A stretch of DNA of 64,000 nucleotides from G963662905 sp965230045. Its GTDB lineage: Bacteria; Bacteroidota; Bacteroidia; Bacteroidales; WRLA01. Shown piece after piece: positions 55,841-64,000 of this stretch (its first letter is position 1; each line of letters opens with the position of its first letter). The DNA lies in assembly GCA_965230045.1 (NCBI GenBank), contig OZ245940.1:3472001-3536000 (forward strand). Reading direction: 5' to 3'. The position numbers and the translations under genes are program-made. The notes beneath the pieces are model-generated. The model saw nothing but the letters and a program-made list of their open reading frames with translations, searched no databases and was not told the DNA's origin.

Positions 55841-57187
55841 TCAGTATCTCATCTGGCAGTTAAAGTTTGGCGTGGGAAAATCAGTAAGATTACCTGCAAT
55901 CAATAAAACTATAATGCATTCCTCGAAGGATTTCAAAGAATTATGGCTTGATATCATTTTCTGGACGCGCTGGGATTTATGTGCCAATTGATTTATCATG
56001 TGGGCTATTTGCAAGCATTGATAATAATTCTGGGTTGCGCAAAACGATGTTCTAGAGTATTTGTGCGATAGATTATAGCCAGAATTTTTTTGTGCATTAA
56101 AGCCTTCGTTTTCAATTTTCCATCTTAAACGCCCGTAATCACTTATGGTTTTAGCATTTTTGTTTGTAACCTCTAAATCAGTAATATGGACAAAACGCTC
56201 TTTAACAGGCAGCTCGTTATTTTGTATGGCCGTTGTGACAATTTGTGTTTCCAAAAAGTTGATATTGTGTGTTTTATAAGCAATACTGTTAAGAAAACAA
56301 TATTCGGTGGAGATTTTGTGCTGCCCATGGATGTCATAGTTTTTTTCTGTAGCAAGGGCACCTGCTTTTTTGAGCAGGTTTACTTCCTCCCATATGCTGG
56401 GAAGGTTGCCATCTTTAAGGGTGATGATAAACCGCCATTGGTTGGAAGCGCAAGTTTTAAAGACATTATCGTTGGGGTACAGTCCATCGGCCGCAATGGC
56501 GATCGGTAGGCGTGGATACATCTGCCTGATCTTTTTGCTGAGCCGTTTAAAGGCCTTTAGTTCACAATCCTGTTTTTCATAATCTTGGTTTATGGGGTTT
56601 TTGACCCATTCAGTAGCCATTGAAAAACTAAATCCGTTTCCACACATAATCTTTGCTTCCAGTACATAGGCTGTCCATGTCCGCTTTCCGCTCTTGTATG
56701 TTTTATAAGGACATTCGGGATAAGGTTCGTAGTCAAAACTATGAGTTCCTGTGGCATCAATCCCAATAAGGTGATAGAGCCCAAAGAGTTTGTATTTATT
56801 CAATACTTTCGCTCTTAAGAGCAGCTGTACCATCTTTCGCTTTATCTCTTCCAATTCTTTTGGGTCCAGTTGTTTAAGCAGTCTGTTGGAAGTGTCCAGA
56901 TCGGGCAGCCTACAACCGAAAAGCCTTTCAAAATTAAAACAATAGCTTCCTTTTCTAGCGGTGTTGTCTGCATGGTTTCTGGAACCACGCTTAAAAAGGA
57001 ACATCGCTACTACTGCCATCAATAATTCCTCAACTTTGTAAATTGGTTGTTTGCGCTGATCGCTTACTTGGGCGAGAAGATTCAAAAAATCCGGGAAATG
57101 CCGCTTGATGGTTATACTCACCTGCATTGTGAAGGTGAAAATTTGGTGCAATTCGATTTTGGCTTTGCACCTAGCCCTTTTTCTCAA
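55841..57187 (-). CDS. DDE transposase (IS4-like superfamily)
   Basis: The product has 448 residues from 57187, or 428 from the ATG at 57127 (MQVSITIKRHFPDFLNLLAQ), which is an equally good start. The DDE pattern is visible: Asp in LIGIDATGTHSFD, Asp in AIAADGLYPND, and the Y-R-E-K type signature YGRLRWKIENEGFNAQK with the catalytic Glu. That signature is typical of IS4-like enzymes. The 8-bp target duplication and CAG-start termini would also fit ISAs1-type elements, so the exact IS family is left open. Confidence 0.85.
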   Translation of the reverse strand: MRKRARCKAKIELHQIFTFTMQVSITIKRHFPDFLNLLAQVSDQRKQPIYKVEELLMAVVAMFLFKRGSRNHADNTARKGSYCFNFERLFGCRLPDLDTSNRLLKQLDPKELEEIKRKMVQLLLRAKVLNKYKLFGLYHLIGIDATGTHSFDYEPYPECPYKTYKSGKRTWTAYVLEAKIMCGNGFSFSMATEWVKNPINQDYEKQDCELKAFKRLSKKIRQMYPRLPIAIAADGLYPNDNVFKTCASNQWRFIITLKDGNLPSIWEEVNLLKKAGALATEKNYDIHGQHKISTEYCFLNSIAYKTHNINFLETQIVTTAIQNNELPVKERFVHITDLEVTNKNAKTISDYGRLRWKIENEGFNAQKNSGYNLSHKYSRTSFCATQNYYQCLQIAHMINQLAHKSQRVQKMISSHNSLKSFEECIIVLLIAGNLTDFPTPNFNCQMRY

Positions 57188-57260
57188 TTTTTCCGTCTTC
57201 TATATAATATACGAAGTATAGAAAATAATTGCAAAAATATAACAAAAAAACGATAAAAAT

Positions 57261-57338
57261 TTTGGTCATTTCGCTGAATTGCAGTATCTTAGCGGTAAAC
57301 AAAAACGCCGGTATACGTGGCTTAGCCCCGGCGTTTTT
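57261..57338 (+). promoter_or_regulatory. Promoter-like boxes abutting an intrinsic terminator inside the IS
   Basis: TTTG (57261-57264), 20 bp, then TATCTTAG (57285-57292) resembles a Bacteroidota sigma-70 type promoter on the plus strand. Starting 8 bp later is a perfect 11-bp stem AAAAACGCCGG/CCGGCGTTTTT (57301-57311, 57328-57338) with a T run. A transcript would be stopped almost at once, so this could be an attenuator or a guard against readthrough. Confidence 0.4.
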
Positions 57339-57351
57339 TAATTAAAAAAAC

Positions 57352-57402
57352 ATGAAACCCACATCCCCTAGGAATGGCGGTCATTCGCCTGTTTGTGGTT
57401 AA
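57352..57402 (+). CDS. Possible 16-residue leader peptide
   Basis: After the hairpin at 57301-57338 and an A-rich stretch, ATG at 57352 opens MKPTSPRNGGHSPVCG followed by TAA. The A-rich leader is typical of Bacteroidota starts. Nothing else supports expression, and the frame may be chance. Confidence 0.2.
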   Translation: MKPTSPRNGGHSPVCG

Positions 57403-57576
57403 CTAATTTATAATCAACAACTTACGCCTTAGTAAATGTTATTGAAGGTGTCAGGCCAATTGCGTGCAAAAATAGTGCGAAAAATATTTCTGACCTAAAT
57501 TATTATCCCCTTTATTTTCACGGCCTTACGAGTTAGGCTTTTTTAATGCGGAACTGCTGAGAGCGAAATTTCCATA

Positions 57577-57708
57577 ATGAAGAGTGCAGACATCCATCAG
57601 CATATACAACAAATGGCCGCTCTGGAAAAATCCTTTTTGCTTGAATTGAAAAAACGCGATGAGCTCTCAAAAGAAGAGAAGCAAAGACTGCCTTCGCATT
57701 TACGATGA
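57577..57708 (+). CDS. Small conserved ORF, 43 residues (copy 2)
   Basis: It has the same product as the ORF at 44659-44790, with silent changes. The IS inserted upstream separates it from the truncated frame that precedes it in copy 1. Confidence 0.4.
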   Translation: MKSADIHQHIQQMAALEKSFLLELKKRDELSKEEKQRLPSHLR

Positions 57709-57832
57709 ACATATTCAAACTTGCTTCAAACTAATTTAAACGCTATATTTGTATTCACGAAAGGTATTCTTATTGTTGCCAAGCGGTGTTGATAGTCCGC
57801 CAATAGCATCAATAAGACTGCCTTTTATGTTT

Positions 57833-58045
57833 TTAGTCGCTGATTTTTGAGCTGTCCTGGTTTTTCAAAGACTGTTCTTTTTTTGATTTTAGGATTGCTT
57901 GCAGTCTTCTTATTTCCTGTTTCAGGTGTTGCTCCTCCGTCCCGTAGGGTGTCGTATCCTCGATTATTACGCCCAAGGCTGAAAGGTTCATTAATAGCTC
58001 TGAATGCTTTTTCCGTAGCTTCCCGATATTTTTGCTCGCTTCCAT
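57833..58045 (-). CDS. Small conserved ORF, 70 residues (copy 2)
   Basis: The sequence is MEASKNIGKLRKKHSELLMN and so on, the counterpart of 44914-45126. Replacements are Asn/Ser, Phe/Ser, Asn/Glu, Asp/Ala and Ile/Val; the last 45 residues are unchanged. A stop codon lies just upstream in frame, which fixes this start. The function is unknown. Confidence 0.4.
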   Translation of the reverse strand: MEASKNIGKLRKKHSELLMNLSALGVIIEDTTPYGTEEQHLKQEIRRLQAILKSKKEQSLKNQDSSKISD

Positions 58046-58268
58046 ATGCTGTATTTAATTCATGGAGTGCTAAGTTACCATTATTATTCCATTTGTATTT
58101 TTCTCTTCATAGCGCTTGTCCATAATGTCCGATCTCAGCGCTCTCCCCTCTTATTCAATTCCAGAAACAGGCGGTGCAGCACCCTAACGCCTGTTTCACA
58201 ACACACTACTATTAAAGAATTTACTTGCAAGATGCCGATCAGTTAACTATCTTTGGGCTCAGATAAGG

Positions 58269-58332
58269 CAATCTTATTATCAGCTACTGGCTTTGTCAGC
58301 CAGTTAAGGCTGTTAATAAGATTGTTTTTTTT
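58269..58332 (+). terminator. Long structured hairpin with U-tract (copy 2)
   Basis: This is identical in stem and loop to 45349-45412 despite ~5% divergence of the surrounding sequence. It ends in eight T residues. Confidence 0.6.
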
Positions 58333-58878
58333 CAACCTCATAAGTATTTTTGTAAGTAACAATTTCATCTTCTTTTTCAAGTCATGCGAATATCCGGCTC
58401 AATTTGTACCCTATTTGTACCTAAAAATTACACCTTTCTGATTATCAGTAGTTATTACTTTCTGTATTGGAAAGTAACTGGCACAAAACAAGCAGATAAC
58501 AAAAGAATAGTATTCATAACAAAGCCTTGATTTTAACCTGATTAATTCATGGAATTTCGTTATGAGGGCTGTTTTAGAGTAATTTAGGCCGTTTTCTGAA
58601 CAGACAAAACGAAATTTCTTTTTTGCAAAACAATAATTAATATCGCTATATCGTAGATATTTACTAATTTTAGCACCTCATGACGGCTGGCGAGAGAAAA
58701 CAAAGGTTTTTAGACAGCTTAGCCCGATATGTTCGGGGGACTGCCGTTGGGTGCAAGCTGCTGCGAACAAGCCGATGCTTAAGCTTGCGCAGGCGACATA
58801 TTTCCTTGATGCACAACAAGGTACAGCATCGAAAATTATATCTTTCGACCATTAATTAAGATTAGATATTAAAAATTT
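58333..58878 (+). other. Region upstream of hsdR with interleaved inverted repeats
   Basis: There is no gene here. CCTGATTAATTCATGG at 58538-58553 resembles an IS1380-type terminus, but no partner end is seen. At 58731-58788 two inverted repeats interleave: GTTCG (58731-58735) with CGAAC (58764-58768), and GCAAGCT (58753-58759) with AGCTTGC (58782-58788). This is the layout of a pseudoknot. TAATTTTA at 58665-58672 is a candidate -7 box for hsdR. Confidence 0.4.
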
Positions 58879-61692
58879 ATGACACATAATATCAACCAAA
58901 ATCCTGAGCAGATTGCCAGAGACAGAATCGACCAAATGTTGGTGGATGCTGACTGGCTTGTGCAAACGAAAAGCAAGGTTGATTTATCGGCAAACAAAGG
59001 TGTTGCAGTAAGAGAATACCAAACGGATGTGGGGCCAGCAGATTATGTCCTGTTCATTGACCGCAAACCTGTTGGGATTATTGAGGCGAAACGTGAAGAG
59101 GAAGGACATCACTTGACCGTTGTCGAGGAACAGTCGAAAAACTATGCTAACGCAAAATTAAAATACTTGAATAACGACCCTTTGCCTTTCGTTTATGAAA
59201 GCACAGGTGTTGTAACCCGATTTACAGATTACAGAGACCCAAAACCAAGAGGAAGAAATGTTTTTAGTTTTCATCAACCCGGAACAATTGCCAATTGGCT
59301 AAAAAAGGATAAAAGCCTAAGAAGCCGTTTACAGGATATACCCCCACTCGACACAACAGGGCTTCGTCCGGCTCAGATAGTGGCTATTAAAAACCTGGAG
59401 ACATCCTTTAAAAACAACCGACCAAAAGCATTGATTCAAATGGCTACGGGGGCAGGCAAGACCTTTACTGCAGCTACATTTATATATCGCTTGTTGAAAC
59501 ATGCCGATGCAAAACGCATCTTGTTTTTAGTGGATACCAAAAACCTTGGCGAACAGGCCGAACAGGAGTTCATGACATTTCAGCCTACCGATGATAACCG
59601 GAAATTTACAGAACTCTACAACGTGCAGCGATTATCATCAAGCTATATTGCAAGCGACAGCCAGGTATGTATTTCTACCATTCAGCGTTTGTATTCTATT
59701 TTAAAAGGCGAAGAACTGGACGAAAGTGCAGAACAAGACAATCCCGAAGATAATACATGGTTAAAGCAACAGGCGAATAAAAAGAAAGCTGTTCCTGTTG
59801 AATATACCAGCAGAGTGCCCATTGAGCAATTCGACTTTATCGTAATTGACGAATGCCACCGTTCTATCTACAACCTTTGGAAACAAGTATTGGATTATTT
59901 CGATGCTTTTCTGATTGGCTTAACCGCCACACCTGACAAACGAACTTTCGGATTTTTTAATGAGAATGTGGTGAGCCAGTACACCTATGAGCAATCTGTT
60001 ACTGATGGTGTTAATGTGCCTTACGATGTATATAGCATCGAAACTGATATTTCGAAAAAGGGTGAAGTCATAAAAGCAGGCTGGTTTGTTGACCGCCGCG
60101 ATAAATTGACCCGACAAAAACGCTGGCAACAGGAAGATGAAGATACACAATACTCAAGAAACGATTTGGATAAAAAGGTGGTGAACCCAAGTCAAATCCG
60201 AAATATCATTCGGGAATACAAAAAGGCATTACAAACTGAAATTTTTCCGAACCGTGTGGATGAAAACGACGAATACGAAGTACCTAAAACACTCATCTTT
60301 GCCAAAACTGACAGTCATGCCGATGACATAATAAAGATTGTGCGTGAGGAATTTGACGAAGGCAACGACTTCTGTAAAAAGGTAACCTACAAAATTGAGG
60401 AAGACCCAAAATCAGTGCTGAACCGTTTTCGAAATTCATATTACCCACGTATTGCGGTTACCGTGGATATGATTGCCACAGGTACCGATGTAAAACCTTT
60501 GGAGGTGTTGCTGTTTATGCGCGATGTTAAAAGTAGTAACTACTTTGAGCAAATGAAAGGACGTGGAACCCGAACCATCGACAGGGATAAACTGATGCAG
60601 GTTACTCGAACTGCAAACAGCAAAACCCACTTTGTAATTGTGGATGCCATTGGAGCAACTAAAAGCAAGAAGACCGATAGCCGTCCTTTGGAACGCAAAC
60701 CAAGCATCCCGCTGAAAGATTTATTGGGTGCAGTCACCATGGGGCACGAAGACGAAGATTTGTTTCTTTCCTTGGCAAACCGTTTAATCCGTTTAGAAAA
60801 ACAGCTTAGCGACAAAGAAAAAGACAAGCTGCTGGAATATTCAAAAGGCAAAAACCTGAAACAGATTACCAAGGAACTGATTTCTGCCTTCGACCAGGAT
60901 GAAATTGAAAAGAAAGCACAAACTGAAATTGAAAAAGTGCCTATACAGGACAGAACACCTGCACAAGCCGAAGAGGCTAAGAAAAATGCACAACAAGAAT
61001 TGATACAACAGGCTGCAAGCACCTTTAATGGTGAGCTGAACAACTATATTGAAAATGTACGCCGTGAGCACGAGCAGATTATCGACCATGTAAATATCGA
61101 TACCGTAACCAAATCGGAATGGGACAGCTTTACCACCGAAAAAGCCAACGAAACCATTAAAGATTTTAGCGAATATCTGGCACAACACAAAGACGAAATA
61201 AAAGCACTCAGCATTTTCTACAATCAGCCATACATGCGCCGAAACATTACCTTTAAAATGATAAAGGAAGTAATGGAAAAGCTTAAGCTGGAAAAACCAT
61301 TATTGGCTCCCGATTATGTGTGGAATGCCTACGCTGCCGTTGAAAATGTAAAAAGCCAACAGCCCAAAGACGAACTAACCGCTTTGGTGTCTTTAATACG
61401 TCGTGTGTGCGGTATCGACGATGAATTAAAATCCTTCGATAAAACCATAAACGAGAATTTTCAGAACTGGATTTTTAAACAAAATGCAGGACAGCACAAC
61501 CGTTTTACCACCGAGCAAATGGAATGGCTACGCATGATAAAAGACCACGTAGTAAGCAGCTACCATATTGAAATAGACGATTTAGATTACACCCCTTTTG
61601 ATGCGCAAGGCGGACGAGGCAGAATGCACCAATTATTTGGTAACGAGATGAACGAAATTATTAACGAATTGAACGAGGTATTAGCTGCATAA
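58879..61692 (+). CDS. hsdR: Type I restriction enzyme R subunit
   Basis: The protein has 937 residues. An N-terminal PD-(D/E)XK nuclease (Asp55 in GPADYVLF, Glu69-x-Lys71 in IIEAKRE) precedes a superfamily 2 motor: Walker A MATGAGKT with Lys194, DECH at Asp324, LTATPDK, and QMKGRGTRTID as motif VI. A helical C-terminus would bind the methyltransferase core. HsdR pumps DNA and cuts far from the recognition site in complex with HsdM2S. Its stop shares one base with the hsdS ATG, so they are coupled. No hsdM lies in the window. Confidence 0.94.
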   Translation: MTHNINQNPEQIARDRIDQMLVDADWLVQTKSKVDLSANKGVAVREYQTDVGPADYVLFIDRKPVGIIEAKREEEGHHLTVVEEQSKNYANAKLKYLNNDPLPFVYESTGVVTRFTDYRDPKPRGRNVFSFHQPGTIANWLKKDKSLRSRLQDIPPLDTTGLRPAQIVAIKNLETSFKNNRPKALIQMATGAGKTFTAATFIYRLLKHADAKRILFLVDTKNLGEQAEQEFMTFQPTDDNRKFTELYNVQRLSSSYIASDSQVCISTIQRLYSILKGEELDESAEQDNPEDNTWLKQQANKKKAVPVEYTSRVPIEQFDFIVIDECHRSIYNLWKQVLDYFDAFLIGLTATPDKRTFGFFNENVVSQYTYEQSVTDGVNVPYDVYSIETDISKKGEVIKAGWFVDRRDKLTRQKRWQQEDEDTQYSRNDLDKKVVNPSQIRNIIREYKKALQTEIFPNRVDENDEYEVPKTLIFAKTDSHADDIIKIVREEFDEGNDFCKKVTYKIEEDPKSVLNRFRNSYYPRIAVTVDMIATGTDVKPLEVLLFMRDVKSSNYFEQMKGRGTRTIDRDKLMQVTRTANSKTHFVIVDAIGATKSKKTDSRPLERKPSIPLKDLLGAVTMGHEDEDLFLSLANRLIRLEKQLSDKEKDKLLEYSKGKNLKQITKELISAFDQDEIEKKAQTEIEKVPIQDRTPAQAEEAKKNAQQELIQQAASTFNGELNNYIENVRREHEQIIDHVNIDTVTKSEWDSFTTEKANETIKDFSEYLAQHKDEIKALSIFYNQPYMRRNITFKMIKEVMEKLKLEKPLLAPDYVWNAYAAVENVKSQQPKDELTALVSLIRRVCGIDDELKSFDKTINENFQNWIFKQNAGQHNRFTTEQMEWLRMIKDHVVSSYHIEIDDLDYTPFDAQGGRGRMHQLFGNEMNEIINELNEVLAA

Positions 61693-63230
61693 TGAAAGAG
61701 GATTGGATAGTAACAAGTTTAGGGAGATTAGCTTCTAAAATTACCAAAGGCAGTACACCTACAACATATGGGTATAAATTTCAAAAGTCAGGTATAAATT
61801 TTATTAAAATTGAGAATGTTAAGAATGGAGTTATATTGCAAGATAGCATTGTTAATTTCATATCTGAAGAAGCCCATAATAGTCAGGAGAGGTCTAAATT
61901 GCAAGAAGGTGATATTTTGTTTTCAATAGCTGGGACTATTGGTGAGGCCTGTCTTGTTAAAAGCAATATTCTGCCAGCTAATACCAACCAAGCCTTTGCC
62001 ATTATTAATGGGTTCAATGATATTCTTCTTCCTGAATTCCTTATTAAGCAGTTAGAATCGTTTGTCGCAATAAAAATAAAATCTAAAGCTCGTGGTGGAG
62101 CAATGAACAATGTTTCATTAGGTGATTTAAAAGAACTCTCAGTTATAGTATCCCCTCTTCCCATCCAACGCGCCATAGTTTCCAAAATAGAAAGCCTGTT
62201 TTCCGATTTAGACAATGGCATTGCCGACCTTAAAAAAGCACAAGAGCAATTAAAAATTTACCGTCAGGCATTGCTTAAAAAGGCGTTTGAGGGAGAGCTA
62301 ACCAAAGAGTGGCGTGAGCAACAAACCAACCAACCCACCGCCGATGAATTGTTGGAACAAATAAAACAAGAACGCCAAAAGCATTACGAGCAACAACTCG
62401 AAGACTGGAAACAAGCAGTTAAAACTTGGGAAGAGAATGGGAAAGAGGGTAAGAAGCCGAGTAAGCCAACAAAACTTAAGAATGAATTATTAATAAATGA
62501 TTCAAATCAACCTGCTATTCCATTGACTTGGCAATATATTAATATTGAATTTGCCACCTACAAATTAGGTGATGGTTTACATGGTACTCCAAATTATTCC
62601 GATGATGGTGAATACTATTTTATTAATGGTAATAATCTTAATGGTAAACAAATTAAAATAAAGTCAAATACAAAAAAAGTCGACCAAGTTGAATACCTGA
62701 AACACAAACGAGAATTGAACAATGATACAGTTTTAGTATCTATAAATGGGACTATTGGAAATACAAGTTTTTATAATGATGAGAAAGTTATTTTAGGCAA
62801 GAGTGCTTGCTATTTCAACCTGCTTTCACCTTTTGATAAAAACTACGTACGTTGGAGAATTGATAGTTTAGGTTTTATAAATTATGCAACTCAAAATGCA
62901 ACTGGTAGTACCATAAAAAATGTTCCTTTGAAGGCCATGCGTGAGTATTTGTTCCCTCTTTGTACAATCGAAGAACAACACCAAATCGTCCGAGAAATCG
63001 AATCCCGCCTATCGGTTTGCGATAAGGTGGAGCAAAACATAAGCGAAGCCTTAAATAAATCAGAAGCCTTGCGCCAAAGTATCCTTAAAAAAGCATTTGA
63101 GGGCAAACTTTTAAGCGAAGCAGAAATAGAAAAATGCAAACAGGAAGCTGATTACGAGCCTGCGAGTGTGTTGTTGGCTCGCATTGAGCAAAGCCGAAAT
63201 GAGAAGATTAAAAAGGAGAAAAAAGACTAA
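61692..63230 (+). CDS. hsdS: Type I restriction enzyme specificity subunit
   Basis: The protein has 512 residues and two target-recognition domains (about 1-160 and 275-425), each followed by a conserved helical spacer: QRAIVSKIESLFSDLDNGIA ... LLKKAFEGELT (about 165-205) and QHQIVREIESRLSVCDKVEQ ... ILKKAFEGKLL (about 430-475). The two halves give the bipartite DNA target. A Lys/Glu-rich linker (about 210-260) is longer than usual. It overlaps hsdR by one base and is followed by a DUF4062 gene after 9 bp. Confidence 0.93.
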   Translation: MKEDWIVTSLGRLASKITKGSTPTTYGYKFQKSGINFIKIENVKNGVILQDSIVNFISEEAHNSQERSKLQEGDILFSIAGTIGEACLVKSNILPANTNQAFAIINGFNDILLPEFLIKQLESFVAIKIKSKARGGAMNNVSLGDLKELSVIVSPLPIQRAIVSKIESLFSDLDNGIADLKKAQEQLKIYRQALLKKAFEGELTKEWREQQTNQPTADELLEQIKQERQKHYEQQLEDWKQAVKTWEENGKEGKKPSKPTKLKNELLINDSNQPAIPLTWQYINIEFATYKLGDGLHGTPNYSDDGEYYFINGNNLNGKQIKIKSNTKKVDQVEYLKHKRELNNDTVLVSINGTIGNTSFYNDEKVILGKSACYFNLLSPFDKNYVRWRIDSLGFINYATQNATGSTIKNVPLKAMREYLFPLCTIEEQHQIVREIESRLSVCDKVEQNISEALNKSEALRQSILKKAFEGKLLSEAEIEKCKQEADYEPASVLLARIEQSRNEKIKKEKKD

Positions 63231-63239
63231 ATTCGCAAT

Positions 63240-63845
63240 ATGGCAAAAACAAGAAATGGAATAAAAGTATTGGTAGCATCAACTGTTTATGGCTATGAAG
63301 ACCAACTGGCTGCGATTTATACTCAGTTAGACAGCTATGGGTACGAAGTGCTAAACTCGCATATGGGGACAGTTTATGCAGGTGCGGAAAATTCTAATTT
63401 AGAAAACTGCATGGAAGCTGTTGATGAATGTGATGCTTTTCTTGGAATTATACGGCCACATTATGGTTCAGGAGTAATCGGTGAAACATCAATAACACAC
63501 GAAGAAGTTTTAAAAGCAATACTGTTGAAGAAAGCAAGATGGTTTTTGGTTGATTCAAAAGTTATTTTCGCAAGGCAATTGTTACGTAAGGCTGAGATTG
63601 TTAATAAGAATTTAACTACAAAAGTAAAACTCGAAGATGTAATCATACGGCCAAACTCTATTCTTGATGTAAGATGCATTGACATTTACAACTTAGTAAC
63701 TAAAGACAAAGTAAAACCTGAGGAACGTAAAGGGCATTGGGTGCAAGAATATTATGATTTACCAGGTATAACACGTTATGTTGAAGGTCAGTTTACCGAT
63801 GAAAAAAAAGTAAAAAGAACAATTGATTACATGAAATCACTTTAG
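63240..63845 (+). CDS. DUF4062-domain protein
   Basis: The product has 201 residues. The N-terminus KVLVASTVYGYEDQLAAIYTQLDSYGYEVLNS and the motif DAFLGIIRPHYGSG are typical of DUF4062, a TIR/nucleoside-deoxyribosyltransferase-like fold common at the N-terminus of defence NTPases. Here it stands alone, without the usual effector or NTPase partner domain. It lies within a type I RM cluster and just upstream of an AlbA_2 gene, so it probably acts with these genes in phage defence. The biochemical role is unknown. Confidence 0.85.
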   Translation: MAKTRNGIKVLVASTVYGYEDQLAAIYTQLDSYGYEVLNSHMGTVYAGAENSNLENCMEAVDECDAFLGIIRPHYGSGVIGETSITHEEVLKAILLKKARWFLVDSKVIFARQLLRKAEIVNKNLTTKVKLEDVIIRPNSILDVRCIDIYNLVTKDKVKPEERKGHWVQEYYDLPGITRYVEGQFTDEKKVKRTIDYMKSL

Positions 63846-63847
63846 AT

Positions 63848-64000
63848 ATGGAAGAAAATAATTTTATACAAGTACTTCTTAAGGAAGGTGAAAGTGACCA
63901 GTTAGAGTTTTTAGCCGATTTTGATTTAGATAAAATTGCCTCTACCATATGTGGGTTTCTAAATACTAAAGGAGGAAGGATTTTGTTGGGGATTAACGAA
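63848..64000 (+). CDS. AlbA_2 (Schlafen-like) domain protein, partial
   Basis: The frame opens 2 bp after the DUF4062 stop and runs off the window. The visible 51 residues include KEGESDQLEFLADFD and ICGFLNTKGGRILLGINE, the signature of the AlbA_2/Schlafen divergent-AAA N-terminal domain. Such proteins are often embedded in type I RM operons and act as putative nucleic-acid binders or regulators. Confidence 0.85.
   Translation, partial: MEENNFIQVLLKEGESDQLEFLADFDLDKIASTICGFLNTKGGRILLGINE

Larger units (their letters stand above)
55658..57559 (-). mobile_element. Insertion sequence with 8-bp target duplication
   Basis: The 1,902-bp element has termini CAGCAATTCCGCA and, in reverse complement at the other end, CAGCAGTTCCGCA. 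The perfect 8-bp direct repeat AGAGCGAA flanks it (55650-55657 and 57560-57567). The unoccupied site, with a single AGAGCGAA, is present in copy 1 at 44642-44649, so boundaries are certain. It carries one transposase on the minus strand and ~370 bp of non-coding sequence at the right end. Confidence 0.93.

Noticed and set aside
58670..58852. 60-codon minus-strand frame upstream of hsdR
   Set aside because: Composition is not protein-like and the region is better explained by inverted repeats.

Overview
The window looks like the chromosome of a Bacteroidota species, probably in the Bacteroidia/Marinilabiliales range. It holds a type IX secretion (T9SS) type B C-terminal domain on a 5,009-residue adhesin and a type A domain on a YCF48-type protein. 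It also has SprB, CHU-type and IgGFc-binding modules, TAnnTTTG-like promoter boxes, an IS1380 element and an ornithine-racemase-like enzyme. I saw no rRNA, tRNA or CRISPR array.

Layout. (1) 1-5040: two near-identical Rpn-type nuclease genes and a remnant of a third, which is split by a ~330-bp non-autonomous element with an 8-bp target duplication; a CAP protein, an MtfA-like metallopeptidase and a lipoprotein lie between them. (2) 5104-9189: a divergent pair of HTH-S24 repressor and DNA polymerase IV, then an ornithine-racemase-like enzyme with a GNAT protein. (3) 9.7-32.8 kb: a four-gene same-strand cell-surface cluster. The first three proteins lack a T9SS domain but share the C-terminal tail IYHD. 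The fourth is a 15-kb gene for a modular adhesin (26 Ig-like modules, SprB repeats, a seven-repeat propeller, CHU-type modules, type B domain). (4) 32.9-38.8 kb: a HigBA-like toxin-antitoxin pair with a broken duplicate, a TPR-caspase protein and mnmE. (5) 39.0-44.5 kb: a type III restriction-modification operon (XRE regulator, Mod, DinD, Res). (6) 44.5-58.4 kb: a rearranged region. The 3' part of res plus ~800 bp downstream is duplicated. Between and within the copies are an IS1380 element, a second IS with a clean 8-bp target duplication, a truncated S41 peptidase, a T9SS YCF48 protein, a transglutaminase-like membrane protein and an HD hydrolase. (7) 58.9-64.0 kb: a type I restriction-modification cluster (HsdR, HsdS) followed by DUF4062 and AlbA_2 genes; hsdM is not seen.

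How it fits together. Two restriction-modification systems of different type flank an IS-rich duplicated zone, which gives a defence island in active rearrangement. The surface cluster reads as an adhesion or sheath-building unit. The shared IYHD tail, conserved across three genes that use three different stop codons, is the most likely undescribed feature.
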